From the NCBI RefSeq assembly GCF_003201865.1, contig NZ_QJJJ01000001.1:186001-250000 (forward strand): a stretch of DNA of 64,000 bases, given 5' to 3'. The notes beneath the pieces were generated by a model. The model saw nothing but the letters and a program-made list of their open reading frames with translations, did no database searches and was not told where the DNA came from. Positions 1 to 11,136 of the stretch are shown piece after piece. Position 1 is the first letter of the stretch, and the number at the start of each line of letters is the position of its first letter. The stretch comes from Methylobacterium sp. B4 (GTDB taxonomy: Bacteria > Pseudomonadota > Alphaproteobacteria > Rhizobiales > Beijerinckiaceae). The translations under genes were made by a program, and so were the position numbers.

Positions 1-1589
1 CTGTGGGTGCGCACGACGCTGTCGATGCCGGGATTGGCCGCGCGGGCCTTGGCGAGCAGCCTCCGCCCCTGGTGCGAATCGGGCGTGGCCAGCACGACGA
101 GGCGGGCCGAGCCGATATCGGCGGCTTCCAGGATGCCGGGGGCGGAGGCGTCGCCGAACACCGCCGGCACGCCCTGCGCCCGCAGATCCTCGACCCGGCG
201 CCGGTCGCGCTCCACCACCACGAAGGGCAGGTTCCAGTCGTGCAGCGCCTTGCCGATGGCGCTGCCGACCCGGCCGTAGCCGACGATGACCGCGTGATCG
301 CGCATGCCCTCGCCGCTGGTGCTCATGGACAGCGGCGCCGCTGCCCGCCGCTCCAGGCGGCGGCGCCATTCCGGCCGTTCGCCGAGGTAGAGCGAGACCC
401 GGTCGGCCAGGGCGAAGAACAGCGGATTGAGGGTGATCGACAGGAGCGCACCGCCCAGGATCAGGTCGCGGCCGGATTCCGGCAGAAGCTTCAGGGAGAT
501 GCCGAGGGAGGCCAGGATGAACGAGAACTCGCCGATCTGCGCCAGGCTCGCGGCGATGGTGAGCGCGGTGCCCACCGGATGGCCGAAGGCGAGCACGATG
601 GCGATGGCCCCGAGCGATTTGCCGAGGACGATGACGCCGACCACGCCGAGGATCGCCAGCGGCTCGCGCAGGACGATACCCGGATCGAACAGCATGCCGA
701 CCGAGACGAAGAACAGCACCGCGAAGGCGTCCTGCAGGGGCAAGGAGTCCGCCGCCGCCTGATGGCTGAGGTCGGATTCGGACAGCACCATGCCGGCGAA
801 GAAGGCACCGAGCGCGAAGGACACGCCGAACAGTTCGGAGGAGGCGTAGGCGATGCCGACGGCACTGGCCAGCACCGCCAGGGTGAACAGCTCCCGCGAG
901 CCGGTGCGGGCGGCGAGCCCCATCAGGTAGGGTACGACGCGCCGTCCCCCGACCAGCATGATCGCCACGAACACGCTGACCTTGGCCAGCGTCAGACCCA
1001 GGCTCAGCCACAGACTTTGCGCCGCCGCGCCGTGATGGGCGTCGCCCCCGGCCGCCTCCCCGCCGAGCGAGGGCGCGAGTGCCGGCAGCAGCACGAGGGC
1101 CAGCACCATGGCCAGATCCTCGACGATCAGCCAGCCGACCGCGATGCGGCCCTTGTCCGAATCGAGCAGGCCCCGCCCTTCGAGCGCCCGCAGCAGCACG
1201 ACGGTGCTCGCCACCGAGAGCGCCAGGCCGAAGACCAAGCCTGCGCCCGCGCTCCAGCCGAAGGCCCAGGCCAGCCCCGCCCCCATGATCGTCGCGACGG
1301 CAATCTGCACGATGGCCCCCGGCAGGGCGATGGTGCGCACCGCCATCAGGTCCGCGATCGAGAAGTGCAGGCCGACGCCGAACATCAGCAGGATGACGCC
1401 GAGCTCGGCGAGCTGGCTCGCCAGCTCCGGATCACCCACGAAGCCGGGTGTGAAGGGACCGATGGCGATGCCGGCCACGAGGTAGCCGACGAGCGGCGGC
1501 AACCGCAGTTTCTGGGCCAGCATGCCGCCGACGAAGGCGCTGACCATGCCCAGCGCGATGATCGAAATGAGTCCCGTGGCGTGCGGCAA
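1..1589 (-). CDS. Kef-type cation/proton antiporter with TrkA-N domain (3' end outside window)
   Basis: The reading frame translates to a 12-13-helix Na+/H+-exchanger-like membrane domain (about residues 1-400) followed by the start of a cytoplasmic Rossmann TrkA-N domain, where the nucleotide-binding motif VIVGYGRVGSAIG is visible. This is the YbaL/KefB-type architecture, expected to exchange K+ or Na+ for protons under NAD(H) or glutathione-adduct control. At least 529 residues lie in the window and the C terminus runs off the left edge. The start is taken as TTG at 1589: no ATG or GTG lies upstream in frame as far as I read (to about 1637), and GAGGG sits 10 nt before it. The protein then begins MPHATGLISII. 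A longer plus-strand open frame over the same bases is a GC-driven shadow. The family call is secure; ion specificity is not. Confidence 0.9.
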   Translation of the reverse strand, partial: MPHATGLISIIALGMVSAFVGGMLAQKLRLPPLVGYLVAGIAIGPFTPGFVGDPELASQLAELGVILLMFGVGLHFSIADLMAVRTIALPGAIVQIAVATIMGAGLAWAFGWSAGAGLVFGLALSVASTVVLLRALEGRGLLDSDKGRIAVGWLIVEDLAMVLALVLLPALAPSLGGEAAGGDAHHGAAAQSLWLSLGLTLAKVSVFVAIMLVGGRRVVPYLMGLAARTGSRELFTLAVLASAVGIAYASSELFGVSFALGAFFAGMVLSESDLSHQAAADSLPLQDAFAVLFFVSVGMLFDPGIVLREPLAILGVVGVIVLGKSLGAIAIVLAFGHPVGTALTIAASLAQIGEFSFILASLGISLKLLPESGRDLILGGALLSITLNPLFFALADRVSLYLGERPEWRRRLERRAAAPLSMSTSGEGMRDHAVIVGYGRVGSAIGKALHDWNLPFVVVERDRRRVEDLRAQGVPAVFGDASAPGILEAADIGSARLVVLATPDSHQGRRLLAKARAANPGIDSVVRTH

Positions 1590-1699
1590 CGCGGTCCAAC
1601 CCTCACGGGGCGCGAACCGGCCCCGGGGGTCAGTTAAGGCAAATCACGGTCCCGTGTCCGCAGCCGAGACGCTGCCGATCCACGCTTGTCTCGAAAACC

Positions 1700-3511
1700 T
1701 CAGGCTTTCATGCGGACATAGGAGCCCGGTGCCGGTTCGAGCGCGGGCAGCCCCCCCGCGCCGGGGATGCGGGCGGGCACGCGCTCGGGCGCCTGCTCTT
1801 CGAGCCACTTGGCCCAGTAGGGCCACCACGAGCCCTCGTGCTCGGTCGCCCGCTCCACCCATTCCTCGAACCGTCCCTTGGCCGGTCCGCCGGTGCGGAA
1901 GCCGTACTTCGCCTTCTTGCCCGGCGGGTTCACGACGCCCGCGATGTGGCCCGAACCCGCCAGCACGTAATCGACCGGGCCGCCGAACTTCTTCGAGCCC
2001 TCGAACACCGACAGCGCCGGGGCGATGTGGTCCTCGCGGGTGGCGAGGTTGAAGACGGGGATCTTCACCTTCTTCATGTCGAGGCGCACGTTGCCGATCA
2101 CCATCTGCCCCTTCGAGAGGGTGTTGTTGAGGTAGCAATTGCGCAGGTAGAACGAGTGGTTGGCCGCCGGCATGCGCGTGGCGTCGGCGTTCCAGTAGAG
2201 CAGGTCGAAGGCCTGCGGAGCCTTGCCGCGCACGTAGTTGTTGACGACGTAGGACCAGATCAGGTCGTTCGGGCGCAGCATGTTGAAGGCGTTGGACATG
2301 CGCGAGCCGTCCAGATAGCCGCGCTCGGCCATCCGTGACTCGATCCCCTTGATCTGATTCTCGTCGGCGAAGACCTTGAGATCGCCCGCATGGGTGAAGT
2401 CGACCTGCGTCGTCAGGAAGGTCGCGCTCTGGATGCGCCGGTTGCCGGTGGCGGCCTGATAGGCCAGCGTGACGGCGAGCAGCGTGCCGCCGACGCAGTA
2501 GCCCGCCGCCGCGACCTCGGTCTCCCCGGTGGCGACGCCGATCATGTCGATGGCGGTCTCGATGCCCTCGCGCATGTAGGATTCGAAATCCTTGTCGCGG
2601 TGGCGCTCATCCGGATTCACCCAGGAGATCACGAACACCGTGATGCCCTGCGAGACCATCCAGCCGATGAAGCTCTTCTGCGGGTTGAGATCGAGGATGT
2701 AATACTTGTTGATCCAGGGCGGCACGATCAGCAGCGGGCGCTTGAGCACCGTTTCGGTCGTGGGCGTGTACTGGATCAACTCCATCAGGTCGTTGCGGAA
2801 GATGACCTCGCCGGGGGTCACCGCCACGTCCTTGCCGAAGGTGAAGGCGGTGATGTCGGTCTGGCGCACCCGGAGCTGGCCGGCACCGGCCTCCAGATCC
2901 TCCTGCAGCATCTTCATGCCGCGCATCAGGTTGGCGCCGCCCTCCTCCAGCGTCTGGCGCAGGAGTTCGGGGTTCGTCATCACGAAGTTCGAGGGCGAGT
3001 AGGCCGAGAGCAGCTGGCGCAGGTAGAACTCGGCCTTGTGCCGGGTGTGCTCGTCGATGCCGTCCGCCGTCTCGACCATCTCCTCCGCCCAACGGCCGAG
3101 GATCAGGTAGCTCTGCTTGATGACGTCGAAGATCGGGTTCGCGGACCAGTCGGCATGAGCGAAGCGCTTGTCCTTGGCCTCGGGCTGCACGACCGGAACC
3201 GGAGCGGCGCCCTGCATGCGGGTCAGGGTCGAGGCCCAGAGTGCGGCGAAGGACTGGCTGAGCTTGGTCTGGGCCTGGAGCGCCTTCTCGGGATCCTTCA
3301 GCCACGTCTCCGCCACCCGGGTCAGGGTGCGGGTCATCTCGTCGATCTCGTCGGAGCCCTGCAGCTTCGGCCCCGGGAGTTGGACACCCGCCTGCTCGAA
3401 CGGCTTCAAGGAGGCAGCCGCCGATTGCCGGAACACCTCCGCGAGCTGATTCGCGTTTCGCGCAATCGTCTCGAAATCCGGCACTGCCGGGTTCGTCTGC
3501 TCCGTCGCCAC
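1700..3511 (-). CDS. phaC: Class I poly(3-hydroxyalkanoate) synthase
   Basis: The 603-residue protein polymerises (R)-3-hydroxyacyl-CoA, mainly 3-hydroxybutyryl-CoA, into PHB granules. The length fits class I synthases. The N-terminal region (1-200) is helical, and the alpha/beta-hydrolase core follows. The lipase-box-like motif GYCVGG carries nucleophile Cys339; Asp494 in REDH and His522 in GSGH complete the triad. The family signature PPWINKYYILDL is at about 264-275. The gene is monocistronic and divergent from a small lipoprotein gene, with 126 bp between them. No phaA, phaB or phasin gene adjoins it, so it stands apart from a pha operon. The assignment is secure. Confidence 0.97.
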   Translation of the reverse strand: MATEQTNPAVPDFETIARNANQLAEVFRQSAAASLKPFEQAGVQLPGPKLQGSDEIDEMTRTLTRVAETWLKDPEKALQAQTKLSQSFAALWASTLTRMQGAAPVPVVQPEAKDKRFAHADWSANPIFDVIKQSYLILGRWAEEMVETADGIDEHTRHKAEFYLRQLLSAYSPSNFVMTNPELLRQTLEEGGANLMRGMKMLQEDLEAGAGQLRVRQTDITAFTFGKDVAVTPGEVIFRNDLMELIQYTPTTETVLKRPLLIVPPWINKYYILDLNPQKSFIGWMVSQGITVFVISWVNPDERHRDKDFESYMREGIETAIDMIGVATGETEVAAAGYCVGGTLLAVTLAYQAATGNRRIQSATFLTTQVDFTHAGDLKVFADENQIKGIESRMAERGYLDGSRMSNAFNMLRPNDLIWSYVVNNYVRGKAPQAFDLLYWNADATRMPAANHSFYLRNCYLNNTLSKGQMVIGNVRLDMKKVKIPVFNLATREDHIAPALSVFEGSKKFGGPVDYVLAGSGHIAGVVNPPGKKAKYGFRTGGPAKGRFEEWVERATEHEGSWWPYWAKWLEEQAPERVPARIPGAGGLPALEPAPGSYVRMKA

Positions 3512-3637
3512 GCGACCTGTCCTCCCGGCATCGGCCCGCTTCCCGCCCCACGCGGCGGCCCGAGCCTCGTTTCCGACAAATTAACGCTCCACCTCGCAGA
3601 TGTCGCCCGCCCAAGGCTCCATTTCCAGACCGTTGTC

Positions 3638-3997
3638 ATGTTCTTGAGCCGCACCCTCCGCGCCGCAGCCCTGGCCCTGCCGGTCTTCGCTGCCGCCGCG
3701 TCGGCCGGCGGCTGCTCCAGCGACGTGAATCCCCTCAAGGCCGCCTTCACCGGCGCCGATTCCCGGCCGGTGACGGCACCGGATTTCGTCGCCGGCTCGC
3801 GTCGGAGCGACGCGGACTACATGCCGGTCGGAGAATCGGCGCCCCGGCGCACGATCCGCGCCCGCAACGCGGCCGGCCAGAGCGCGCTCGAAGCGGAGCT
3901 GGAGGGGGCGCGCAACCGCAACCAGGCCAAGGGCCGGGCGGCGGAAGGCGCGGCCAAGGACGCCGCCAAGGGGCTCGCACCCAACCCGGTGCAGTAG
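3638..3997 (+). CDS. Small predicted lipoprotein or secreted protein, unknown function
   Basis: This encodes 119 residues with an N-terminal export signal: RTLR basic stretch, then a hydrophobic alanine-rich core, ending in SAGGCSS, a weak lipobox that would make Cys the lipidated residue. The mature part is polar. Its C-terminal third is Ala/Lys/Glu/Arg-rich (about residues 80-115) and probably helical. ATG at 3638 is chosen because it starts directly at the signal peptide; the frame stays open far upstream, which is uninformative at this GC. No ribosome-binding site is clear. It is divergent from phaC. I recognise no family. Confidence 0.6.
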   Translation: MFLSRTLRAAALALPVFAAAASAGGCSSDVNPLKAAFTGADSRPVTAPDFVAGSRRSDADYMPVGESAPRRTIRARNAAGQSALEAELEGARNRNQAKGRAAEGAAKDAAKGLAPNPVQ

Positions 3998-4132
3998 GTC
4001 CCGGCAGTTCTCGCGCCGGGCATGCAGAATCGGGGTCGGCGCGCGGGCGCGTCGATGGTAAACAGACCGACTCCTCACCGCCGTCGACGCTTGCGGGAGG
4101 ATCAGTTCCGCGACACCGGACAGAACGACGCC

Positions 4133-5353
4133 ATGACCGATTTCCACCGCATCAAGCGCTTGCCCCCCTACGTCTTCGAGCAGGTGAACCGGATCAAGGC
4201 CGCAGCCCGAGCCCGGGGCGCCGACATCATCGACCTCGGCATGGGCAATCCCGACCTCGACGCGCCGCGCCACGTCATCGAGAAGCTCGTCGAGACCGCC
4301 GGCAAGCCGCGCACCGACCGTTACTCCGCCTCGAAGGGCATCGCCGGCCTGCGCCGCGCCCAGGCCGGCTACTATCAGCGCCGCTTCGGCGTCAGCCTCA
4401 ATCCCGAGACCCAGGTGGTGGCCACGCTCGGCTCGAAGGAGGGTTTCGCCAACATGGCCCAGGCGATCACGGCGCCGGGCGACGTGGTGCTGGTGCCCAA
4501 CCCGAGCTACCCGATCCACGCCTTCGGCTTCCTCATGGCGGGCGGCGTGATCCGCTCCGTGCCGGCCGAGCCGACCCCGGCCATGTTCCCGGCGCTCGAG
4601 AAGGCGGTCGTCCACTCGATCCCCAAGCCCGTGGCGCTCGTCGTCTGCTATCCCTCGAATCCGACCGCCTACGTCGCCAGCCTCGACTTTTACCGGGATC
4701 TCGTCGCCTTCGCGAAGAAGCACGAGCTGATCCTGCTCTCCGATCTGGCCTATGCCGAGGTCTATTTCGACGACAAGAACCCGCCGCCCTCCGTGCTGCA
4801 GGTGCCCGGCGCCATCGACTGCACGGTCGAGTTCACCTCGCTCTCGAAGACGTTCTCGATGGCGGGCTGGCGCATGGGCTTCGCGGTGGGCAACGAGCGG
4901 CTGCTCGCGGCGCTGACCCGGGTGAAGTCCTACCTCGATTACGGCGCCTTCACGCCGATCCAGGTCGCGGCCACCGCCGCCCTCAACGGGCCGGACGACT
5001 GCATCAAGGAGATGCGCGCGACCTACAAGAAGCGCCGCGACGCGTTGATCGAGTCCTTCGGCAAGGCCGGCTGGAAGCTGCCCGCCCCCGAGGCCTCGAT
5101 GTTCGCCTGGGTGCCGATCCCGGAGAAGTTCCGGGAACTCGGCAGCCTCGAATTCTCCAAGCTGCTCCTCGAGAAGTCGGACGTGGCGGTCGCGCCGGGC
5201 ATCGGCTTCGGCGAGCACGGCGACGAGTTCGTGCGCATCGCCCTCGTGGAGAACGAGCAGCGTATCCGGCAGGCCGCGCGCAACGTGCGCCGCTTCTTCG
5301 ACAACGCCGACCGCACGCTCCACAACGTGGTGCCGATGCAGAAGGCGGTCTGA
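4133..5353 (+). CDS. alaC: Class I/II aminotransferase, alanine transaminase AlaC type
   Basis: The protein has 406 residues and the complete fold-type I PLP enzyme layout. Substrate-binding DLGMGNPD is at about 34-41, YSASKGIAGLR at 64-74, and the NP of YPSNPTAY is at about 173-180. The PLP lysine is Lys239 in SLSKTFSMAGWRMGF. Sequence style matches the AlaC/alanine-glutamate transaminase branch used for alanine synthesis from pyruvate and glutamate, rather than LL-diaminopimelate aminotransferase, although automatic annotation often confuses these. ATG at 4133 gives the normal family length; the longer frame upstream is an extension. In related alphaproteobacteria this gene often precedes homoserine dehydrogenase, but here small secreted proteins follow. 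Confidence 0.88.
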   Translation: MTDFHRIKRLPPYVFEQVNRIKAAARARGADIIDLGMGNPDLDAPRHVIEKLVETAGKPRTDRYSASKGIAGLRRAQAGYYQRRFGVSLNPETQVVATLGSKEGFANMAQAITAPGDVVLVPNPSYPIHAFGFLMAGGVIRSVPAEPTPAMFPALEKAVVHSIPKPVALVVCYPSNPTAYVASLDFYRDLVAFAKKHELILLSDLAYAEVYFDDKNPPPSVLQVPGAIDCTVEFTSLSKTFSMAGWRMGFAVGNERLLAALTRVKSYLDYGAFTPIQVAATAALNGPDDCIKEMRATYKKRRDALIESFGKAGWKLPAPEASMFAWVPIPEKFRELGSLEFSKLLLEKSDVAVAPGIGFGEHGDEFVRIALVENEQRIRQAARNVRRFFDNADRTLHNVVPMQKAV

Positions 5354-5371
5354 GAGAGCCCGGAACAAAGT

Positions 5372-5391
5372 CCGGCCGTTGTTGCGGCCGG
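5372..5391 (+). terminator. Possible terminator after the aminotransferase gene
   Basis: An inverted repeat CCGGCCG/CGGCCGG (7 bp, 6-nt loop) lies 19 bases after the alaC stop. It lacks a T-tract, so it is only a weak candidate. Confidence 0.3.
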
Positions 5392-5531
5392 GCGACAGGC
5401 GCGGGGCAATCGGCTCCGCGCCGGGCCGCGTGCGACCGGAGAAGCTTGTCAGCGGGGCGATCCGTCCGCAGGGTCGTCTTCCGTTCCGCCGCCGGGCCGT
5501 CCCGGTGGACGGACGTGTTTCGAGGAACCGC

Positions 5532-5747
5532 ATGCGCCGCCTGAAGCTCTTCGCCGCCCTGGCGCTCGCCGGCGCCGCCGCCGGAGCCTGCGCGCCCCAC
5601 CCGATCGTGGCCCGCGACCCCGTGCCCGCCCCCTCCCCCGAGGAGGCCTATTCCTGCAACTCGACCCCGCTCGTGCTGAACGCCTACAAGACGGACTGCA
5701 CGCCGGTGGTGCGCGAGCCGCGCGCCGTCCTGCGCTCCAAGGGCTGA
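5532..5747 (+). CDS. Small secreted or lipoprotein, unknown function
   Basis: This encodes 71 residues beginning MRRLKLFAALALAG, a clear export signal. It ends near GACAP, where Cys could be lipidated, although the lipobox is imperfect (AGAC). The mature part is short and Pro-rich, with two further cysteines in SCNSTP and TDCTP that could form a disulfide in the periplasm. An AGGAACCGC ribosome-binding region precedes ATG at 5532. I recognise no family. Confidence 0.65.
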   Translation: MRRLKLFAALALAGAAAGACAPHPIVARDPVPAPSPEEAYSCNSTPLVLNAYKTDCTPVVREPRAVLRSKG

Positions 5748-5859
5748 GGCCGGCGGATCGGGGGCGGGACGCCCGGCGTCTCCGCCCGTCAACGTTTCCT
5801 TGTCACGTCCCGGGGCTTGATCGCGCCTTCGAGACGCCCGCCAATGACGGAGTACGCGC

Positions 5860-6207
5860 TTGGCCGATGCCCGCCTTCTCTTCCTCGCCGCCTCGCTCGT
5901 CCTCGTGACGGGCGCCGCCGCCGCCCAGGGCCTGCGGGACCGCCCCTACGGCGAGGCCCGCGGCCCGATGGTCTACGAGGTCGATCCCGAGACCGGCCGC
6001 TTCGCCGGTCCGCCGATCAGCAAGGACGGTCAGGATCTGCGCGCCATCGGCGCCGTGCCCGTGCCGACGGTGATGAACGGCGGCGCCTTCGGCCCCACCG
6101 GCAACGACTATTTCGGCGAATTGCTGCTCGCCACGCCTCAGGGGCCGCGCCGGCCCTCCGACGGCTACGTGCTGGCACCCGCCTACCGGTCTCCGCCCTT
6201 GCGCTGA
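5860..6207 (+). CDS. Secreted hypothetical protein
   Basis: The start is TTG at 5860, with GGAG seven bases upstream. The 115-residue product opens with a signal peptide (ARLLFLAASLVLVTGAAAAQ). The mature part is glycine- and proline-rich, with no motif I recognise. A hairpin 27 bases after the stop suggests a single-gene transcript. An overlapping frame starting at 5817 is a shadow. Confidence 0.6.
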   Translation: MADARLLFLAASLVLVTGAAAAQGLRDRPYGEARGPMVYEVDPETGRFAGPPISKDGQDLRAIGAVPVPTVMNGGAFGPTGNDYFGELLLATPQGPRRPSDGYVLAPAYRSPPLR

Positions 6208-6233
6208 GGAGCGGCGCCTATCGACGGACTTGT

Positions 6234-6265
6234 CCGAAGGGCGCGGGGCAACCTGCGCCCTTCGG
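6234..6265 (+). terminator. Rho-independent-like terminator
   Basis: An 11-bp perfect stem, CCGAAGGGCGC pairing with GCGCCCTTCGG across a 10-nt loop, is followed by CGTTT. It closes the 5860-6207 gene. Confidence 0.6.
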
Positions 6266-6299
6266 CGTTTCGGGCCCGGCCGCATTTTCGGCCGCGGGG

Positions 6300-6544
6300 C
6301 CAATTCAGCTTTGAAATATCGTATTGCATCGCAATTATTGCATTGCAGCAAACGAAAACTTGTCAGTATCGTGCATCTTGGCTGTTTCTAAGGTTGTAAA
6401 CGGTCCGAAGCGTTTGCGCTGGTGGCGGAATTTTGGCAATCAAGTTCCGCTTCTCCAGGGAGGGCGCCTGATAACCCGAGCGGATCGTCCCGTGGCCATC
6501 CCGGCCAGGCTCGGCAACCACAATCAAAATCCAAGGACGCACGA
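6300..6544 (+). promoter_or_regulatory. AT-rich leader/promoter region of hppA with a small palindrome
   Basis: No gene is visible in this stretch. It is clearly richer in A and T than its surroundings between about 6305 and 6440. It contains the odd palindrome ATTGCATCGCAAT (6323-6335), followed at once by a partial copy, ATTGCATTGCA (6337-6347). The position upstream of hppA suggests an operator or curved promoter DNA. The regulator is unknown, and no unambiguous -35/-10 pair can be assigned. Confidence 0.4.
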
Positions 6545-8677
<2,133 letters not shown>

Positions 8678-8696
8678 TCCGAAAGCCCCATCGAAA

Positions 8697-8734
8697 AGAA
8701 GAGCCCGCCGCGGGGGACCGCGGCGGGCTCTTCT
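8697..8734. terminator. Strong hairpin between convergent genes
   Basis: A perfect 17-bp stem (left arm 8697-8713, right arm 8718-8734, loop GGGA) has an A-run on the left and TTCTCGTT on the right. Its symmetry suits bidirectional termination of hppA and the opposing small gene. Confidence 0.85.
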
Positions 8735-8757
8735 CGTTCGGGCTGCCCGGACAGGGC

Positions 8758-9003
8758 TCAGTCGCAGGTCTCCTTGGTGACCGTCTTGCGGTCGCCCATG
8801 TCGTTCTCCTTGGTCACCGACTTGGTGGAGCAGCCGCTCGTGGTGCTCTCGCGCCGCTCGACGGTGGTCGAGGAGGTGCTGGCAGGGCGATCCACCACGA
8901 CCCGATCCGGCGCATCGCGCTCGATCACGGTGGTCTGGGCGCTGGCGCCGGACACACCGGCGAGCGTCAGGATCGCGGCGGCGGCGAGAAGGGACTTGCG
9001 CAT
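8758..9003 (-). CDS. Small secreted protein, unknown function
   Basis: This encodes 81 residues with a typical Sec signal, MRKSLLAAAAILTLAGVSGASA, cleaved before QTTV. The mature part is Thr/Ser/Arg-rich and ends with two cysteines (SGCSTK and KETCD), so it may form a disulfide. ATG at 9003 is preceded by TCGGAGGAC, a good ribosome-binding site; the longer upstream frame has no such site. The function is unknown. Confidence 0.7.
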   Translation of the reverse strand: MRKSLLAAAAILTLAGVSGASAQTTVIERDAPDRVVVDRPASTSSTTVERRESTTSGCSTKSVTKENDMGDRKTVTKETCD

Positions 9004-9133
9004 GTCGTCCTCCGAAATGGTCAAAACTGCGCGAGTAACGGTGAACCAACCTGAACCGTTCCAGCGAATGTGAGAGCGCGATTTCGCTCCTCGCCCCTCT
9101 GCCAAAAGCGTATTCCGGCGAAAAGAACGAGGC

Positions 9134-9691
9134 ATGGATCGCGGCGCGACGCCGATGCGGCGCGGGAAAACGCTCGCGCGGGGCCCCGGTTCGCCGTCTC
9201 GGAGACGCTTCCCCAATTCGGATGCCAAGGGCTTTCTCGGCAGCATGAAGCAGCTCGAGGCCGGCACGCGGGTGCCGGAGGGGGTGAAGGCCGCGGTCTC
9301 GCAGGCCGCCCGCGCCCTCGACAGGTCGGTGAAGGGCGAAAGTTCACCGCTTCTCGACTTCTTCGGGCACGTGTCGCACCATCCGCCGGCCGAGCCCTAC
9401 TCTTCCCAGGCCGCACTCCGCGACGGCGATCACGTCGCCAAGCTCGGCGCCTTCCCGGCCAGCACGGCGCAGGCGGCTTTGGCCGACCAGCGGCTCGACA
9501 CCTCGGACGAGGACGGCACCGTCTTCCGGCAGGCCGTGCTGCGCTATCTGGACGGCCGGGAGGCGAGGTTCGAGGTCCGCGTCCCGCTCTGCCTGAACCT
9601 CGACGACGACAGCCTCGCGGCGCATCGCCCGTCCTGTTCGCTGATGCGGGCGCGGCTCGAGACCGATCAGGCGCTCTCCCGCTTGCCCTAA
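9134..9691 (+). pseudogene. Decayed catalase-family (SrpA-like) gene remnant
   Basis: The open frame of up to 185 residues resembles only the C-terminal part of the diverged catalase family common in Rhizobiales. The segments KGFLGSMKQLE, DGDHVAKLGAFPAS and FEVRVPLC occur in family order, then LAAHRPSCSLMRARL, which corresponds to the usual C-terminal AAHRPLGSIMR motif. Between LCLNLDDD and LAAHRP about 50 residues normally present (the VEDASVxWPE ... FSPWHG stretch) are missing. The N-terminal heme and active-site half has no counterpart upstream. I infer N-terminal truncation plus internal deletion, so it is likely non-functional. The comparison is from memory of the family, not from a search. 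Confidence 0.5.
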
Positions 9692-9854
9692 CAAGTGCAA
9701 CCGCGTGCCGGAGGCGGGGCCGACCTCGATCGACCAAGTCCCGGCCTGAGTGGGGCACCGACGCGCTCGTGCAAACGGTTTCGTGAAGGACCTCGGCCGG
9801 ATCGGCCGGGGTTCAGCGGACGAACGCCCCGCATCCGACCGAGATCGCCCGACC

Positions 9855-11042
9855 ATGCCGAGACTGTCCCACACCCTCGCCGCGGCCCTGCTGGCCGGCA
9901 CGCTGGCCGGTCCCCTCCCCGCTGCGGCGCAAGGGGCCGGCTCTGCGCTCTCCAAGGTGGCGAGCTTCGAGCATCAGGTCACCGGCGTGACGGTGGCCCG
10001 CGACGGGCGCATCTTCGTCAACTTTCCCCGCTGGAGCGAGGATGCCCCGGTCTCGGTGGCCGAGCTGAAGGACGGCAAGCCGGTCCCCTACCCGGACGCG
10101 GAGTGGAATTCCTGGCGCAACGCCAAGAAGGACGCGATCGACCCCAAGAACCACTTCGTCTGCGTCCAGAGCGTGGTGGCCGACGGGCAGGACCGGCTCT
10201 GGGTGGTGGACGCCGCCGCCCCGGCCATGGCGCACGTGGTCAAGGACGGGCCCAAGCTCGTCGGCATCGACCTGAAGACCAATCAGGTCGTCAAGACGAT
10301 CCCCTTCGACACCAGCACCGTGATGCAGGCCTCCTACCTCAACGACGTGCGGATCTCGCCCGACGGCAAGACCGCCTACCTCACCGATTCCGGCGCCGAG
10401 GGCGCGCTGATCGTGGTCGATCTCGACAGCGGCTCGGCCAAGCGCATCCTCTCGGGCGATCCCTCGACCATGCCCGACAAATCCGTGACCGTGACCTATG
10501 ACGGCAAGCCGCTGCGCCGGCCCGACGGGCGCGGCGTGGAATTCTCCGCCGACGGCATCGCGCTCTCGAACGACGGCAAGACGCTCTACTGGCAAGCGAT
10601 CAAGGGCAAGACGCTCTACAGCCTGCCGACCGACGCGCTCACCGGCTGGGCCGCCGCCTCGGTCGTGCCCGACACGCTCACCGACAAGAGCCTGTCCGGC
10701 AAGGTGACCAAGGTGGGCGAGAACGGCGTCGCCGACGGCCTGCTGATCGCGAAGCGAGACGGGCGGATGTACGTGACCTCGCCGCAGGACAATGCGGTGA
10801 AGGTGCGCGACCTCGCAGCCGGCAAGGACGGGCTCACCACCCTCGTGCAGGATCCGAACCTGCGCTGGCCGGACACCTTCAGCGAGGGGCCGGACGGGAC
10901 GATCTACGTCACCACCTCGCACATCCAGGATTCGGCCGACTACAAGCCCGGCGCGCCGGTCAGCCTGCCGACGGAATTGTGGGCGATCAAGCCGTCGGCC
11001 TCCGCGGCCACCGGCTCGACCGGCACTGCACCCGCCCGCTGA
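9855..11042 (+). CDS. Yellow/major royal jelly-type secreted beta-propeller protein
   Basis: The protein has 395 residues and a signal peptide ending PLPAAAQG. The mature chain is a six-bladed propeller of the MRJP/Yellow family. Repeated features are IFVNFPRWS, LWVVDAAAP, VRISPDGKTAYLTDSG, GVEFSADGIALSNDGKTLYW and DGTIYVTTSHIQD. Bacterial members are often called gluconolactonase- or SMP-30-like, but the exact substrate is unknown. It is expected in the periplasm. A lone gene. Confidence 0.85.
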   Translation: MPRLSHTLAAALLAGTLAGPLPAAAQGAGSALSKVASFEHQVTGVTVARDGRIFVNFPRWSEDAPVSVAELKDGKPVPYPDAEWNSWRNAKKDAIDPKNHFVCVQSVVADGQDRLWVVDAAAPAMAHVVKDGPKLVGIDLKTNQVVKTIPFDTSTVMQASYLNDVRISPDGKTAYLTDSGAEGALIVVDLDSGSAKRILSGDPSTMPDKSVTVTYDGKPLRRPDGRGVEFSADGIALSNDGKTLYWQAIKGKTLYSLPTDALTGWAAASVVPDTLTDKSLSGKVTKVGENGVADGLLIAKRDGRMYVTSPQDNAVKVRDLAAGKDGLTTLVQDPNLRWPDTFSEGPDGTIYVTTSHIQDSADYKPGAPVSLPTELWAIKPSASAATGSTGTAPAR

Positions 11043-11106
11043 GGGCACCGCGCACCGTCACCGCTTCGCCTCGCCATGACGGCAGGCGTCCCAAGCGTAA
11101 GGGTTT

Positions 11107-11131
11107 TCCGCGCCCCGTCGTCGGGCGCGGA
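11107..11131. terminator. Hairpin between convergent genes
   Basis: A 9-bp stem TCCGCGCCC/GGGCGCGGA with a 7-nt loop sits between the convergent propeller and cyclase genes. No T-tract follows in either direction that I would call strong. Confidence 0.4.
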
Positions 11132-11136
11132 GACGG

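Noticed and set aside
3-1637. 544-codon plus-strand open frame
   Set aside because: It is antisense to a clear antiporter gene and has a Gln/His/Arg/Gly-rich composition typical of shadow frames in GC-rich DNA.
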